A DNA stretch of 64,000 bases from Virgibacillus sp. MSP4-1 (GTDB taxonomy: Bacteria > Bacillota > Bacilli > Bacillales > Alkalibacillaceae): assembly GCF_010092505.1 (NCBI RefSeq), contig NZ_CP048021.1, positions 1,550,001-1,614,000 of the forward strand, written 5' to 3'. How positions within the stretch are numbered: the stretch's first letter is position 1; each line of letters starts with the position of its first letter. The notes under the pieces were generated by a model. It made no database searches. It was not told where the DNA came from and saw nothing but the letters and a program-made list of their open reading frames with translations. Shown here one piece after another: positions 28,718-38,851 of this stretch. The position numbers were made by a program, and so were the translations under genes.

Positions 28718-29724
28718 GTCAGATCTTCATCATCCGTGATCATCAGATCATTTTTGATAAACTCCTGAATGTCCAGGACATGTTCGAAATAAAACTGATA
28801 GCGCTGGAAAACTTGAATCCATTCTACTTCTGTAAGATAATTTGGGGCTTTCACATATTGCTGAACGTCAAGCAAAAAGTCTTTGACATTCAGCAGATGT
28901 ATCGCTAACAAAGCCATGTCGCTTTTCGTGTAGCCTGCATCTTTAAAATAAACAGGTAAGCCTTCTTTGATAAGACTCAGTGGTGTATCATGCTCCTGGC
29001 AAATCGTCGAAAAAAACATGGAAAGGTCTCTGGAAGGATGACCATAAAAAGCTTGTTCCCAATTTAAGAACATCACACCATTTGAAGTCAAAACAAAATG
29101 GGAAGGTGATAAATTCCCATGACATAAGCAATATTTCATCTCTTTTTCCTCTTCCATATGAGCCCGCCACTCATCATACCAGTATTCCAGAAGCTGTGAC
29201 ATTTGTCTGACCATACGATAGGAATGACAGATTAATAAAGCAGTGGGAGACATAAAATGCTGGGCCTCGAACAAATCAATCCAATTTTCAAACTGATAAA
29301 AGTTTCTCCTGATCTTCTCCTTTTGATTTTGGGCCCATTCATTTAATTGCTGAATTTCAATTGGTTTTGTGACGGATGTTTTTCTATGAACATGGGCTAA
29401 CTCACCAAAAAATGGATGAATGGATGACGTTAATGAACTCCCCTCTTTCTCTTTGAACCAGGGAACTACATAATAAAAATGTTGCCTCCCCTCTATGTAC
29501 GGACTTCCTTTCTCTGTTAAATAGAGGGGAGCAATAGAGGTTAAGTTTTTCTCCTTTGCTTCATGATAAACAAAACCGAACCTTTGAGGCAGATGTTTTT
29601 CCCTGGACTGTTTGACGGCAATATATCTGCTTCCTGTAAAAACCTTGATAACCTTTTTTGTTATCTTTTCACCCTGATAAGGGTACATCCCATATGGACG
29701 TAATATTCGACTGATTTTAGCCAA
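28714..29724 (-). CDS. ysxE: CotS-like spore coat protein YsxE
   Basis: Phosphotransferase-fold protein of the CotS/YutH/YsxE group, a spore coat component under SpoVID control in B. subtilis. Kinase motifs are degenerate: the catalytic loop reads CHGNLSPSHF instead of HGD, and the metal-binding DxD position reads FLNWEQAFYGHPSRDLS, so both catalytic aspartates are replaced by asparagine and the protein is best seen as a pseudokinase. 336 residues. It follows spoVID by 18 bases, the conserved order spoVID-ysxE-valS. Confidence 0.9.
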   Translation of the reverse strand: MAKISRILRPYGMYPYQGEKITKKVIKVFTGSRYIAVKQSREKHLPQRFGFVYHEAKEKNLTSIAPLYLTEKGSPYIEGRQHFYYVVPWFKEKEGSSLTSSIHPFFGELAHVHRKTSVTKPIEIQQLNEWAQNQKEKIRRNFYQFENWIDLFEAQHFMSPTALLICHSYRMVRQMSQLLEYWYDEWRAHMEEEKEMKYCLCHGNLSPSHFVLTSNGVMFLNWEQAFYGHPSRDLSMFFSTICQEHDTPLSLIKEGLPVYFKDAGYTKSDMALLAIHLLNVKDFLLDVQQYVKAPNYLTEVEWIQVFQRYQFYFEHVLDIQEFIKNDLMITDDEDLT

Positions 29725-29742
29725 TGTCGCTCATCCTTAACT

Positions 29743-30918
29743 TTATGTTGTGGATGGATCAATCTGTTTTTTTCTGACAGGAATATAAAGAATGTCCCCT
29801 GTATTTAATTCCTGTTCTTCAAGACGGTTATAACGGATTAATTGGGCGGCTGATGTCTCATACCGTTCGGCAATAGATTCAATCGTATCCGTTTCCTGCA
29901 CAATACATATACGAAGCTTCGCATAAGAATCTTCCTCTTTGTGACTAAACATATTTACTAAATAGCCAGCATCTTCACGACTTTCTTCGTTTGAAGACTC
30001 AGCCTGTGCATCCACATTATATTCCACCTGTGGGCTTTCATTATAAGCTTCTTCGTATGGGCTATCCTCGTAGGAGCTTTCCTCCTGCTCTGTGTTTTGT
30101 TCTTCCTGTTGGTTTTGACCAAAGAACTCATCAAAGGACTGCGTTTTTTTCTTAAACCATAAGTCCCGGCCTTTTTCCTCTTCTTTTTCCTCTTCATCCG
30201 ATTCAGTTTCTTCCTCCTCTTTCGGCTGAGGCTCTTCTGTAACTGGTTCCTCGTAGGAAGAATAGGATTCTGTTTCCGGACGTTCTTCTTCATATTCTTC
30301 ATTTGTCACTACAGACGACTCGGACTGATAGCTTGAAGCTTCAGACTCTTCCTCATCAAATTTCACATCAAACGAAAACGGCTCATTCATTTCTTCCCAG
30401 CTGTTCTTATCCGTTGTTGACTCCTCCGTTTCATTTCGATTTTCCTGAGGTTCCTTTGTAAAAACCTCCTCTTCCTCTGCAATGCCTGAAATCGAGACAT
30501 TGGACTGAAGTTTAATTTGTGATGGGTCAGGAATTTCATAGTCAAAGTAATCAATCTCCACCATCACGTCATCTAAATCCGTGATTCGATGTTTCGGAAT
30601 CGTAATTTCAACCGGAATATTATAATAAAATTCATTTAACCCATCTTCAAAGGAACGAACGTCATTGATAATGTTTTGGGATGTACGATCCTGAAAATTT
30701 AATATATCGTCTTGTTTGTCCTCTTTACCGTCAACGGAAGGCATGTATTCACCAGTTAACTCAATAACCCCCCTGACGGATACATACTCACCGGAATCCT
30801 GAATTGAAATATTCGGTTCAAGGGAAATTCCGATTAACTCCTGCAATTCCTGTCCCTTTTGAAACCATAGCTGCTCATTTAATTCAAACCGAAGTACATT
30901 TTCATCATCCTGATTCAA
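29743..30918 (-). CDS. spoVID: Spore coat morphogenetic protein SpoVID
   Basis: Needed for the coat to encase the spore; it binds SpoIVA and SafA. The N-terminal domain (LRFELNEQLWFQKGQELQEL, SVRGVIELTGEYMP) is the conserved encasement region; the middle is an extremely acidic Glu/Ser/Gln linker; the C-terminus has a LysM domain (ETDTIESIAERYETSAAQLI, LYIPVR). The start is a TTG after GGAGGAGGAG, giving 391 residues, well short of the 575 in B. subtilis because the linker is shorter. The frame continues upstream to 31269 but that part reads through the GC-rich repeat and is not coding. Confidence 0.93.
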   Translation of the reverse strand: MNQDDENVLRFELNEQLWFQKGQELQELIGISLEPNISIQDSGEYVSVRGVIELTGEYMPSVDGKEDKQDDILNFQDRTSQNIINDVRSFEDGLNEFYYNIPVEITIPKHRITDLDDVMVEIDYFDYEIPDPSQIKLQSNVSISGIAEEEEVFTKEPQENRNETEESTTDKNSWEEMNEPFSFDVKFDEEESEASSYQSESSVVTNEEYEEERPETESYSSYEEPVTEEPQPKEEEETESDEEEKEEEKGRDLWFKKKTQSFDEFFGQNQQEEQNTEQEESSYEDSPYEEAYNESPQVEYNVDAQAESSNEESREDAGYLVNMFSHKEEDSYAKLRICIVQETDTIESIAERYETSAAQLIRYNRLEEQELNTGDILYIPVRKKQIDPSTT

Positions 30919-30998
30919 AAAAACTCCTCCTCCCCAAAAAAAGTTCCAATCAAATCTATCCCTAAAATATATGAAAAAAAGAAAAGAATTATAACCAG

Positions 30999-31192
30999 AA
31001 AAGTGGAGGCGACTGTTCAGGTCATGCGGGATAAGACGAAGACATTGCAGTGGCATGACCTTTGCCACGGAATCGCTTTGGCTTATATCCGCCTTGACCT
31101 GGGAGCCGCAGCTGGACAGAGAAAAGCGAAGGCGAGCGGTTAGGCCCGACGGCATAAGCAGAATATCCGGAGTGGCGACGGGAGACATATTA
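30999..31192 (+). repeat. GC-rich interspersed repeat (family C)
   Basis: Contains GTGGAGGCGACTGTTCAGG, GAGCCGCAGCTGGACA, then GCGAAGGCGAGCGGTTAGG and CATAAGCAGAATATCCGGAG. The right part is nearly identical to 43641-43690. The matching right arm of the inverted repeat (TATTCTGCTTATG) is missing here, so the copy is truncated or rearranged. No coding capacity. Confidence 0.8.
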
Positions 31193-31202
31193 GGGAGAAG
31201 GA

Positions 31203-31656
31203 TAGCCTGAAGGACATTTCTCCTGATTAGTCTAGAGGATTTGGCCTTCATACTTTGCTTGAAGGACAATTTCCTGGGTTGTGATCAGGGGTTTGGCCTT
31301 CACACACTGTCTGAAGGACACTTTATTCTAAATAACCTCTCTGATTGGCCTTCATCATCAAAATGAAGGCCATTTTTCCAATTTCTTAAGTTATGATTGG
31401 CCTTCATTTTACCCTCTGAAGGTTTAATCGGACTAATTTCCCGTCTTATAGGGTGATGAAGGACACTTTTCTTGATTATAATCAGAAATTTGGCCTTCAT
31501 TCACTGTTTGAAGGACACTTTATTCTAAATAACCTCTCTGATTGGCCTTCATCACCAAAATGAAGGCCATTTTTTCAATTTCTTAAGTTGCGATTGGCCT
31601 TCATCATCAAAATGAAGGCCATTACGACAAAATCATTCCTGCCATTTGGCCTTCAT
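31203..31656. repeat. Regularly spaced palindrome array (family A), ~52 bp period
   Basis: TTGGCCTTCA(T) begins at 31241, 31292, 31345, 31397, 31490, 31542, 31594 and 31646: seven intervals, six of 51-53 bases and one of 93. Most are followed about 10 bases later by the inverted arm ATGAAGGCCA or a variant TGAAGGACA, so each unit can fold into a hairpin. A 115-bp stretch (31292-31407) is repeated almost exactly at 31490-31604, showing growth by block duplication of about 197 bp. Loops and spacers are AT-rich. Confidence 0.88.
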
Positions 31657-31714
31657 ACACGGCCTTAAAGCCCAACCCCCCTCCCCAATACCTAGCTATG
31701 AGCTACAGACCAAC

Positions 31715-31756
31715 AAAAACAGCAAGCACAACGAAATTCGTGTGCTTGCTGTTTTT
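31715..31756 (-). terminator. Terminator of the hem operon
   Basis: Perfect 16-base stem AAAAACAGCAAGCACA / TGTGCTTGCTGTTTTT immediately after hemL, with T-runs both ways. Confidence 0.92.
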
Positions 31757-31759
31757 CTG

Positions 31760-33049
31760 TTATTTAGAAATCTTTTCAAATGTCTTTCTGAATGCTTCCA
31801 GGGTTTGATCGATATCTTCATCTGTATGAGCCGTGGATAGGAAAATGCCTTCAAATTGAGATGGGGCCAGGAAGACTCCTTCTTCTGCCATCGAACGATA
31901 ATATTTGGCAAACAGATCAAGGTCTGCTGATTTGGCTGTTTCAAAATTTACAACATCTTCATTTGTAAAGAATAAGCCCATCATTGCACCCGCGCGGTTG
32001 ATCGTATGCGGGATGTTAAATTCATTGGCCAGCTGTTCGATTCCTTCAGCTAAGCGATCTACTTTTTGGTTTAACTCTTCATAAGCACTTTCAGTCATCT
32101 GCTTTAAGGTTTCATAGCCTGCTGTCATTGCAAGAGGATTTCCTGATAATGTACCTGCCTGATAAATCGGTCCGGAAGGCGCAACTTGCTCTATGATTTC
32201 CCGTTTACCACCATATGCACCTACAGGGAGACCACCGCCAATCACCTTTCCTAAACAAGTTAAATCAGGTGTAACGCCAAAGTGTCCCTGAGCAGAATGA
32301 TACCCCACACGGAACCCTGTCATCACTTCATCAAAAATTAACAAGGTACCATTTTGTTCCGTGATATCACGAAGCTTCTGTAAAAAGTTGTTCCTTGGAG
32401 GTACGACACCCATATTACCGGATACAGGTTCAACTATGACAGCTGCTAAATCATCACCGTACTGTTCAAAAACATATTTGACACTCTCAATATCATTGTA
32501 TGGGACCGTAATGGTATTTTCAGCGATAGATTCAGGTACACCCGGGCTATCCGGCAGACCAAGCGTAGCCACACCAGAACCAGCTTTGATTAATAAGGAA
32601 TCGCCATGTCCATGATAGTTCCCTTCAAATTTCAGGATTTTGTTACGCCCTGTATATCCCCGGGCAAGGCGCAACGCACTCATCGTTGCTTCGGTACCTG
32701 AATTCACCATTCGAACCATTTCAATGGATGGTACCCGGTCTATAATCAATTGGGCCAGTTTGTTCTCGATTTCAGTTGGAGAGCCCAGACTTGTTCCGTT
32801 TTCAACCACACGTTTTAAGGACTCTACGACTTTCTCATGGGCATGTCCCAAGATTAATGGTCCCCAGCTCAGGACATAATCAATGTACTCATTGCCATCG
32901 ATGTCGTAAATCTTTGAGCCGTTCCCTTTTTCCATAAAAACCGGATTCATATCAACGGATTTAAATGCCCGTACAGGAGAATTTACTCCACCTGGCATTA
33001 ACTCAACGGCTTCTTTATAGGCTTGAACCGACTTCTCGTTTTCACGCAT
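31760..33049 (-). CDS. hemL: Glutamate-1-semialdehyde 2,1-aminomutase
   Basis: PLP enzyme converting glutamate-1-semialdehyde to 5-aminolevulinate, second step of the C5 haem pathway. PLP lysine in [37 protein letters not shown] and [10 protein letters not shown] are characteristic. 429 residues from the ATG that has AAAGG nine bases upstream; an in-frame ATG three codons earlier touches the Shine-Dalgarno. Last gene of hemAXCDBL, 24 bases after hemB. Confidence 0.97.
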   Translation of the reverse strand: MRENEKSVQAYKEAVELMPGGVNSPVRAFKSVDMNPVFMEKGNGSKIYDIDGNEYIDYVLSWGPLILGHAHEKVVESLKRVVENGTSLGSPTEIENKLAQLIIDRVPSIEMVRMVNSGTEATMSALRLARGYTGRNKILKFEGNYHGHGDSLLIKAGSGVATLGLPDSPGVPESIAENTITVPYNDIESVKYVFEQYGDDLAAVIVEPVSGNMGVVPPRNNFLQKLRDITEQNGTLLIFDEVMTGFRVGYHSAQGHFGVTPDLTCLGKVIGGGLPVGAYGGKREIIEQVAPSGPIYQAGTLSGNPLAMTAGYETLKQMTESAYEELNQKVDRLAEGIEQLANEFNIPHTINRAGAMMGLFFTNEDVVNFETAKSADLDLFAKYYRSMAEEGVFLAPSQFEGIFLSTAHTDEDIDQTLEAFRKTFEKISK

Positions 33050-33073
33050 GTTGATCATCCTTTCTATTATTTT

Positions 33074-34051
33074 CTATTCACTCAGCCATTTGGCTACATC
33101 TTTTGCAAAGTAGGTCATAATCAGGTCTGCACCTGCGCGTTTCATGGATAGAAGTTTTTCCATGACGATTGCTTCTTCATCTACCCATCCTTGTCGGGCA
33201 GCTCCTTTAACAAGAGAGTATTCTCCGCTGACGTTATAGGCAACAACTGGTACGTCGTGGCGATTCCGGATATCCCTTACAATATCCAGGTATGAAAGAG
33301 CCGGTTTTACTATGAGAAAGTCAGCTCCTTCTTCCACATCGGAATCGGCTTCACGGAACGCCTCCAGACGATTGGCAGGATCCATCTGATAGGCCTTGCG
33401 ATCCCCTTCCTGAGGTGTACTCTGAGCTGCATCACGAAATGGACCATAGAATGCAGACGCATATTTAACAGCATAGGACATAATCGGAATGTTTTCATAA
33501 CCTGCTTCATCCAAACCTTTTCGAATTGCAGTTACAAATCCATCCATCATATTGGAGGGGGCGATGATATCAGCACCTGCTTTGGCCTGACTTACAGCAG
33601 TATCAACTAAGAGATTTAAAGATGGATCATTTTGAACATAGCCATTTTCTAGGACTCCGCAATGTCCATGTGAGGTATATTCACACAGGCAGGTATCTGC
33701 AATAACCATAATCGATGGGGTTTCTTTTTTAATCACACGTATCGCTTCCTGAACAATGCCATGATTATGAAAAGCACCTGTCCCCTGGTCATCCTTTTCA
33801 TTTGGAACACCAAACAAGAGAACAGATTTAATTCCCAGGGCTTCCACCTCTTTCATCTCTTCAACTAAATGATCAAGAGACAATTGATAGATACCGGGCA
33901 TTGAAGGAATCTCTCTTTTTACATTTTCTTCTTCAACAACAAATAAAGGATAAATTAAATCTTCCTTATGTAAACGGGTTTCTCTAACCAGGCTGCGCAT
34001 GCTTTCGTTGACGCGAAGTCTGCGGTGACGTTTGAACTCTAAATCATTCAT
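33074..34051 (-). CDS. hemB: Delta-aminolevulinic acid dehydratase (porphobilinogen synthase)
   Basis: Condenses two 5-aminolevulinate molecules to porphobilinogen. Zinc-binding signature [12 protein letters not shown]; Schiff-base lysines in [13 protein letters not shown] and [11 protein letters not shown]. 325 residues from the ATG with GGAAGGAAG upstream. The 5' end overlaps the hemD stop by eight bases. Confidence 0.97.
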   Translation of the reverse strand: MNDLEFKRHRRLRVNESMRSLVRETRLHKEDLIYPLFVVEEENVKREIPSMPGIYQLSLDHLVEEMKEVEALGIKSVLLFGVPNEKDDQGTGAFHNHGIVQEAIRVIKKETPSIMVIADTCLCEYTSHGHCGVLENGYVQNDPSLNLLVDTAVSQAKAGADIIAPSNMMDGFVTAIRKGLDEAGYENIPIMSYAVKYASAFYGPFRDAAQSTPQEGDRKAYQMDPANRLEAFREADSDVEEGADFLIVKPALSYLDIVRDIRNRHDVPVVAYNVSGEYSLVKGAARQGWVDEEAIVMEKLLSMKRAGADLIMTYFAKDVAKWLSE

Positions 34052-34838
34052 GAGTCTTCCTTCCTTTCTCAACATACGTATTCAGCTTTTTAATCATATT
34101 CGCTGCTGTATACTCTTCTGGTGTGATAATGTTTCTGAAGCCTCTGTTTTTTGCTTCTGCTTCCGTAGTAGAACCTATACATACACAAATAGTGTCTTCA
34201 AGATGATCTATACTTATTGCCTCTCCTCCAAGGGAGAAAAAAGCATCGATGGTTGATGGACTTGTAAATGTAATTGCGTCGAGTCGTGTAGTCTTTAAAT
34301 GAGCTTTTAAATTGTCCTGCTCATCTATTTTTACTTTGGTTGTATAAACCGTTATGGAATCAAAAGGAATGTCATTTTCAGTAAAAAATTCAGGGAGAAC
34401 ATCTCTGGACCGGTTTCCTCTTACCAGGAGAACCTTTTTCGGATGATAATCTTTCAGGAATTCTTCCGCCATTGCTTCGGCTGTATAGTGACCAGGTTCA
34501 AAGTCAGCGGATAATTGAAACCGCTCTAATGTCTCGCTTGTTTTTTTTCCCACTGAACCTATGGATGCTTTCTTTAAGGTATCAAAAGCCTCCGGATATA
34601 GATGAAGGCTTTTCATAAAGAATTGTACCCCATTACCACTGGTGAAAAAAATCCAGTCAAATTGCCCTAAATGACGAATGATTTGATCATGGGTATCAGC
34701 ATGGAACCATTCAAAGGTTAACAAAGGAACTTCAATCGGGGTCCCGCCTGAATCTCTGATCAACTTTGACAAAAATCCTGCTTTACTCCGCTCCCTTGTT
34801 ACGAATACATTCATTCCTTCTAATGGAGCAGCGATCAT
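34044..34838 (-). CDS. hemD: Uroporphyrinogen-III synthase
   Basis: Closes and isomerises hydroxymethylbilane to uroporphyrinogen III. The family is poorly conserved; visible landmarks are [18 protein letters not shown] at the start, [15 protein letters not shown], and [13 protein letters not shown] near the end. 264 residues. Its ATG overlaps the hemC stop by four bases (ATGA) and its end overlaps hemB, so the operon is tightly coupled. Confidence 0.94.
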   Translation of the reverse strand: MIAAPLEGMNVFVTRERSKAGFLSKLIRDSGGTPIEVPLLTFEWFHADTHDQIIRHLGQFDWIFFTSGNGVQFFMKSLHLYPEAFDTLKKASIGSVGKKTSETLERFQLSADFEPGHYTAEAMAEEFLKDYHPKKVLLVRGNRSRDVLPEFFTENDIPFDSITVYTTKVKIDEQDNLKAHLKTTRLDAITFTSPSTIDAFFSLGGEAISIDHLEDTICVCIGSTTEAEAKNRGFRNIITPEEYTAANMIKKLNTYVEKGRKTHE

Positions 34839-35767
34839 TGATCCAGCTCTTCCTTTGCTTCATCAATAAGCTCTTTTCCTCCTTTAGAAAACATGCGTTC
34901 GGCAGCTTCATTCCCTACTGAAACCGGATCCTTTCCTCTCACCATTTCGTGAAGAACAGTTGACCCATCTGATTTTGCAATTAAGGCACTTAATACGACT
35001 TCTTCTCCTTCAAGATAAGCATATCCAGCGATTGGTACTGAACAGCTTCCCTCCATACGGTTTAAAAAGGTGCGCTCTGCTTTCACCGTAAATGCCGTCT
35101 TTTCATCATTCAGTTTTTCCAGTAACTCTCTAAGCTCCGTATCATCTTCCCTGCACTCAATGGCCAATGCCCCTTGGCCTACTGCAGGGACACAGACATC
35201 CGGCTCAAGGTATTCTGTCACAATCTCTTCCGACCATCCCATTCGCTTCAACCCGGCGACAGCCAGGACAATGGCATTATAGTCTTCCTCTTTCAGCTTA
35301 CGTAATCTGGTTTCGATATTTCCCCGGACGGATTTGATCTTGACATCCGGACGGACAGCCTTTATTTGAGCGGCTCTTCTTAAACTGCTGGTCCCGACTA
35401 TCGCTCCATCTGCCAAATCTTTCAGGCCCGTTTTTCCATCCTCTGAAATGAATGCATCACGATGATCCTCTCGTTCAGGAACAGAAGCAATCACCAAACC
35501 ACCCGGCATTTCAGAAGGCATATCTTTCATACTATGTACGGCCAAATCGATGTCTCCATCATACATCTCTTTCTCAATTTCTTTTACAAATAGCCCTTTT
35601 CCTCCTACTTTTGAAAGAGTGACATCAAGAATTTTATCTCCTTTTGTCATAATTTTTTTGACTTCAAATGTGTAAGGAAGATTCAGTTGCTTTAATTGTT
35701 CAACCACCCATTCCGTCTGAGTTAAAGCCAAGTTACTCTTTCTTGAACCAATTACAATATTTCTCAT
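34835..35767 (-). CDS. hemC: Hydroxymethylbilane synthase (porphobilinogen deaminase)
   Basis: Polymerises four porphobilinogens. It begins [20 protein letters not shown]; the dipyrromethane cofactor cysteine is in [30 protein letters not shown] and [11 protein letters not shown] are substrate-binding motifs. 310 residues, third gene of hemAXCDBL. Confidence 0.97.
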   Translation of the reverse strand: MRNIVIGSRKSNLALTQTEWVVEQLKQLNLPYTFEVKKIMTKGDKILDVTLSKVGGKGLFVKEIEKEMYDGDIDLAVHSMKDMPSEMPGGLVIASVPEREDHRDAFISEDGKTGLKDLADGAIVGTSSLRRAAQIKAVRPDVKIKSVRGNIETRLRKLKEEDYNAIVLAVAGLKRMGWSEEIVTEYLEPDVCVPAVGQGALAIECREDDTELRELLEKLNDEKTAFTVKAERTFLNRMEGSCSVPIAGYAYLEGEEVVLSALIAKSDGSTVLHEMVRGKDPVSVGNEAAERMFSKGGKELIDEAKEELDQ

Positions 35768-35784
35768 CCATTAAGCCTCCAATA

Positions 35785-36618
35785 CTAAAAGTGAAAGTCT
35801 GATAGTGTACTAAATAAAAAGTAGTTCACAAGCAAGAACAGGAATGCATAAACGTTAACATTTGCAAGCTTTCGTCCCTTCAATCCTCTGACTGTTCTAA
35901 AAAATAAAATTACGGCATAGACCATTAAAACAATAAAAGACCCTACAGTTTTTGTATCCTGCCAAAGAAAAAGTTCACTGGATGAATAACCCCAGATTAT
36001 ACCCAAAATGATAGCAATTAACAAAGTTGGAACGCCAAATAAAATAGAATAAAATGAGAGTTTTTCCAGTTGGTCAAGATTCCCTAATCGCTTAAGGCGT
36101 AAAGTCCATTTTTTTCTTTTTAACAATCGATACTGCAAGAGATACATACATGAAAAAATAAATGACAAAGCAAAAAATCCGTAAGAAATCATAGCTAAAG
36201 TAATATGAGTAATGAGCATTTCGCTTACCAAATCAATCGGTGCTGCGGCATATTGATTCTGGGATTTTGAAAAGATATACATCATCATGAAAAAGAAACC
36301 CAGTACATTGGTAAAAAGGACAAAAAAATCGACACGAAACAAACGATTTATAATTAAAGAAAACGTAATCAAAATCCACGTATAAAAATAAATACCATCA
36401 TAAATCGATAATATCGGGAACCGGTTACTTGATAAAGCCCTGCTAAACAAAAAAAAGGTTTGTAATACCCAAACCGTAGTTAGTAACCAGAAGGCCACAC
36501 GGTTGACCCTCCGGTTATGCTGTATAAAATCAAAAAAATAACCAATAATGCTTAAGGCATAAATTCCTGTTATCAGTTCATACATCCATTTTACATCAAA
36601 CTGAACCATATCCCTCAA
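35785..36618 (-). CDS. hemX: HemX membrane protein, CcsA-like
   Basis: Integral membrane protein of the cytochrome c assembly (CcsA/HemX) superfamily that lowers HemA abundance in B. subtilis. About eight hydrophobic spans over 277 residues, with WGYSSSELFLWQDTKTVGSF resembling the tryptophan-rich region of CcsA proteins. The first codon can be a TTG (36618) or the ATG three codons later; neither has ideal spacing from the two purine stretches upstream. It lies 11 bases after hemA. Confidence 0.93.
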   Translation of the reverse strand: MRDMVQFDVKWMYELITGIYALSIIGYFFDFIQHNRRVNRVAFWLLTTVWVLQTFFLFSRALSSNRFPILSIYDGIYFYTWILITFSLIINRLFRVDFFVLFTNVLGFFFMMMYIFSKSQNQYAAAPIDLVSEMLITHITLAMISYGFFALSFIFSCMYLLQYRLLKRKKWTLRLKRLGNLDQLEKLSFYSILFGVPTLLIAIILGIIWGYSSSELFLWQDTKTVGSFIVLMVYAVILFFRTVRGLKGRKLANVNVYAFLFLLVNYFLFSTLSDFHF

Positions 36619-36629
36619 GTCCTCTCATG

Positions 36630-38009
36630 TTATGAGTGAACCGACGTTTTCTTTCCTATTGCAGGGAAAGAAAATTTCGTCTTTTGGTCCTTTGATAAAT
36701 GCTGGTTTAACTTCGCACTTTTTTCTTCTATTTCTTTTTCGACTTCATCTTCTATCCCGAAAATTTTCACAAATAAATCCAGGGATTCTTCACGATCGTC
36801 TTCACCTGCAAGTTCTTTCGCCTGTGAAATTGGCTGTTTCAGCAATTGGTTAATAATGCTCTTTGTATGTTTATTAAGCACTTTTCGTTCTCTGTCTGTT
36901 AAATCCGGCATTTTTCGTTCAATTGACTTCATCGTCTCAGATTGAATCGATAAAGCCTTTTGTCTCAAGGCTGAGATCACAGGAACGACTCCGAGCGTCT
37001 GCAGCCACTCTTCATACTCATCCATCTCACCGGCAATCATAGCCTCAATCTCTGCGGCAGTCTCTCTTCTTGCTTCAAGGTTGGCATCAACAATTCCCTG
37101 TAGATCATCGATGTCATACAGGAATACGTCCTCTAAATCATGTAAAGCAGGATCAATATCACGTGGTACAGCTATATCCATGAGAAACAGCGGTCCTGCC
37201 TTCCGATTTTTCAGCATTCCCTGCATATTGTGATGAGTAAGAACATATCCATCTGCACCCGTGGAACTAATTAAAATATCAGCAGATTGAATGACCTGAT
37301 CTAATTCATCCAAAGTATAGGACTCACCTTTAACTGTTTTTGCCAAGTCCTCTGCTTTTTCTTTCGTACGATTCACAACCGCTATAGAATCAACGCCGGA
37401 ACCCCGAAGATTTTTTACGGCTAATTCTCCCATTCTGCCTGCACCGAGAATAGCCACTTTTTTCTTCTGCAGATCTCCAAAAATCTTCTTTGCCAGTTCA
37501 ACAGCAGCATAACTGACAGAAACAGCATTTTCGCCGATTTCTGTTTCTTTATGGGAACGCTTAGCCACTGTAACTGCCTGTTTAAACAGTTGATTAAAGA
37601 TGGTACCTGTTGTCCCGTATTTCTGTGCAGTTAAAAAGGATTGTTTCACTTGGCCCAGAATCTGCGTTTCACCAAGAACCATGGATTCAAGCCCGCAAGT
37701 CAGCCGGAAGAGATGATCGATAGCTTCATCTGCCTCCCTGATTTCAATATAGGATGCAACTTCATCAAGTTCCAGTGAAAACCATTCTGCTAAAAAGCGT
37801 TTTATATAATAACGTCCAGTATGGAGCTGATCCACAACTGCATAAATTTCCGTTCGGTTACAAGTAGAAATAATAACATTCTCCAATATGCTTTTTTCTT
37901 CCTTAAGCATCGTCATAGCCTTAGGAAGTTTATCCTCAGAAAATGTCATTTTCTCACGTATTTCAACAGGTGCTGTTTTATAATTTACACTAATGACTAG
38001 TGTGTGCAT
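36630..38009 (-). CDS. hemA: Glutamyl-tRNA reductase
   Basis: First step of the C5 haem pathway, reducing glutamyl-tRNA to glutamate-1-semialdehyde with NADPH. Catalytic Cys50 is in [30 protein letters not shown] and the NADPH loop [15 protein letters not shown] are clear; the dimerisation helix is at the C-terminus. 459 residues from an ATG with GGAGG nine bases upstream; a GTG three codons earlier sits on the Shine-Dalgarno. First gene of hemAXCDBL. Confidence 0.97.
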   Translation of the reverse strand: MHTLVISVNYKTAPVEIREKMTFSEDKLPKAMTMLKEEKSILENVIISTCNRTEIYAVVDQLHTGRYYIKRFLAEWFSLELDEVASYIEIREADEAIDHLFRLTCGLESMVLGETQILGQVKQSFLTAQKYGTTGTIFNQLFKQAVTVAKRSHKETEIGENAVSVSYAAVELAKKIFGDLQKKKVAILGAGRMGELAVKNLRGSGVDSIAVVNRTKEKAEDLAKTVKGESYTLDELDQVIQSADILISSTGADGYVLTHHNMQGMLKNRKAGPLFLMDIAVPRDIDPALHDLEDVFLYDIDDLQGIVDANLEARRETAAEIEAMIAGEMDEYEEWLQTLGVVPVISALRQKALSIQSETMKSIERKMPDLTDRERKVLNKHTKSIINQLLKQPISQAKELAGEDDREESLDLFVKIFGIEDEVEKEIEEKSAKLNQHLSKDQKTKFSFPAIGKKTSVHS

Positions 38010-38057
38010 GGAACTCACCCTCCATCATCCAGTCACATTTAAAAATGCCTACTATTT

Positions 38058-38069
38058 CTTAGTATAACA
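38058..38069 (-). promoter_or_regulatory. Possible extended -10 promoter of hemA
   Basis: On the minus strand TGTTATACT (TGN plus TATACT) lies about 50 bases upstream of the hemA start; no good -35 stands 17 bases before it, which fits an extended -10 type. I see no clear PerR box. Confidence 0.4.
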
Positions 38070-38189
38070 CGAAACATCCCATAAAATTTGTAAGTAAAAA
38101 TGAACATATTTTGAAATATATGATACGATACAAATAACCTCCAAAAATGGGATACTCATTGCGTAACGAACAGCGACTTCGTGTTACAT

Positions 38190-38209
38190 AAATTTGATTA
38201 GTCAAATTT
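38190..38209. repeat. Inverted repeat between hemA and the divergent membrane gene
   Basis: Perfect AAATTTGA / TCAAATTT with a four-base loop (TTAG), preceded by an imperfect GTAACGAA / TTCGTGTTAC stem at 38163-38186. It sits between two divergent genes and could be an operator or a hairpin; no specific regulator is evident. Confidence 0.5.
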
Positions 38210-38291
38210 TACTACCTTTTGTACCTTACCATATTTCAAACTTTTAAGTAAAGAAAAGTACTGTTTTCAGCATGAAAGGGAGAGATCACGT

Positions 38292-38765
38292 TTGAAAAAG
38301 CAAAATCTTTTTATCAGTACATTTTTAATTGGGATGGGACTTTACTTTTTATTACAGAGTCATTCTGTACCTATGCTGTCCTCATTCCGCAGCTGGCCGA
38401 CCATATTGATGATATTAGGGGCATCCTTTTTGACCGAAGCATTCATTGGCAGAAAAAAAGATCACATCTTCCCGGGTGTACTGATTCTCGGGTTTGGTAT
38501 ACATTATCATGGGTTATTAACGTATGAATTCTGGTTTCAGCACTGGAGTATTTATTTATTAATTATTGGTCTGGCTTTTTTCTTCAAGAATCAGGGAGGA
38601 CGCAAGCTTGGCATCTTATTATTGATCATTTCCGGGTTGTTTATTCTCTTACAATGGCAGCCTGTGTGGTTTCAAAGCCTGCCATCCTTCTCATTGGAAG
38701 GAATTTCACTGTTGCCATTGCTTTTAATTGGATTTGGGCTATACCTTTTATTCCTCAGTAAATAG
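38292..38765 (+). CDS. Membrane protein with LiaI/LiaF-like transmembrane region
   Basis: 157 residues, almost entirely hydrophobic, with about six spans including pairs such as WPTILMILGASFLTEAF and WSIYLLIIGLAFFF that resemble the small LiaI-LiaF-like N-terminal membrane region common in Firmicutes. Function unknown. The start is a TTG eight bases after AAAGGGAGA. It is transcribed away from hemA and has its own terminator, so it is a single gene. Confidence 0.8.
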   Translation: MKKQNLFISTFLIGMGLYFLLQSHSVPMLSSFRSWPTILMILGASFLTEAFIGRKKDHIFPGVLILGFGIHYHGLLTYEFWFQHWSIYLLIIGLAFFFKNQGGRKLGILLLIISGLFILLQWQPVWFQSLPSFSLEGISLLPLLLIGFGLYLLFLSK

Positions 38766-38774
38766 CTTGTAGCA

Positions 38775-38810
38775 AAAAGGGGGACTGCTTCTATACGCAG
38801 TCCCCCTTTT
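38775..38810. terminator. Bidirectional terminator between the membrane gene and ysxC
   Basis: AAAAGGGGGACTGC / GCAGTCCCCCTTTT stem with an eight-base loop serving the plus-strand membrane gene and possibly ysxC on the minus strand. Confidence 0.9.
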
Positions 38811-38851
38811 ATTTCTAATGCGAATGGATTCGTCCCGGGCTATCCTTTCCT

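Larger units (their letters stand above)
30919..31759. other. Long repeat-rich intergenic region between hemL and spoVID
   Basis: About 840 bases with no convincing gene. From right to left on the minus strand: hemL terminator, a regular array of palindromes (31203-31656), a GC-rich family C repeat (30999-31192), and the spoVID promoter zone. Short open frames inside (such as one at 31300-31500) follow the repeat palindromes and have no ribosome binding sites. Confidence 0.8.

Noticed and set aside
30919-31269. Extended N-terminus of SpoVID of 117 residues
   Set aside because: The region is a non-coding repeat; the TTG at 30918 has a very strong Shine-Dalgarno and starts the conserved domain.
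31300-31500. 66-residue open frame in the palindrome array
   Set aside because: Its codons are the array words themselves and there is no Shine-Dalgarno.
31203-31656. CRISPR array
   Set aside because: The spacing is regular, but the repeat word is short, the intervals are themselves repeated rather than unique, and no cas genes are in the window.
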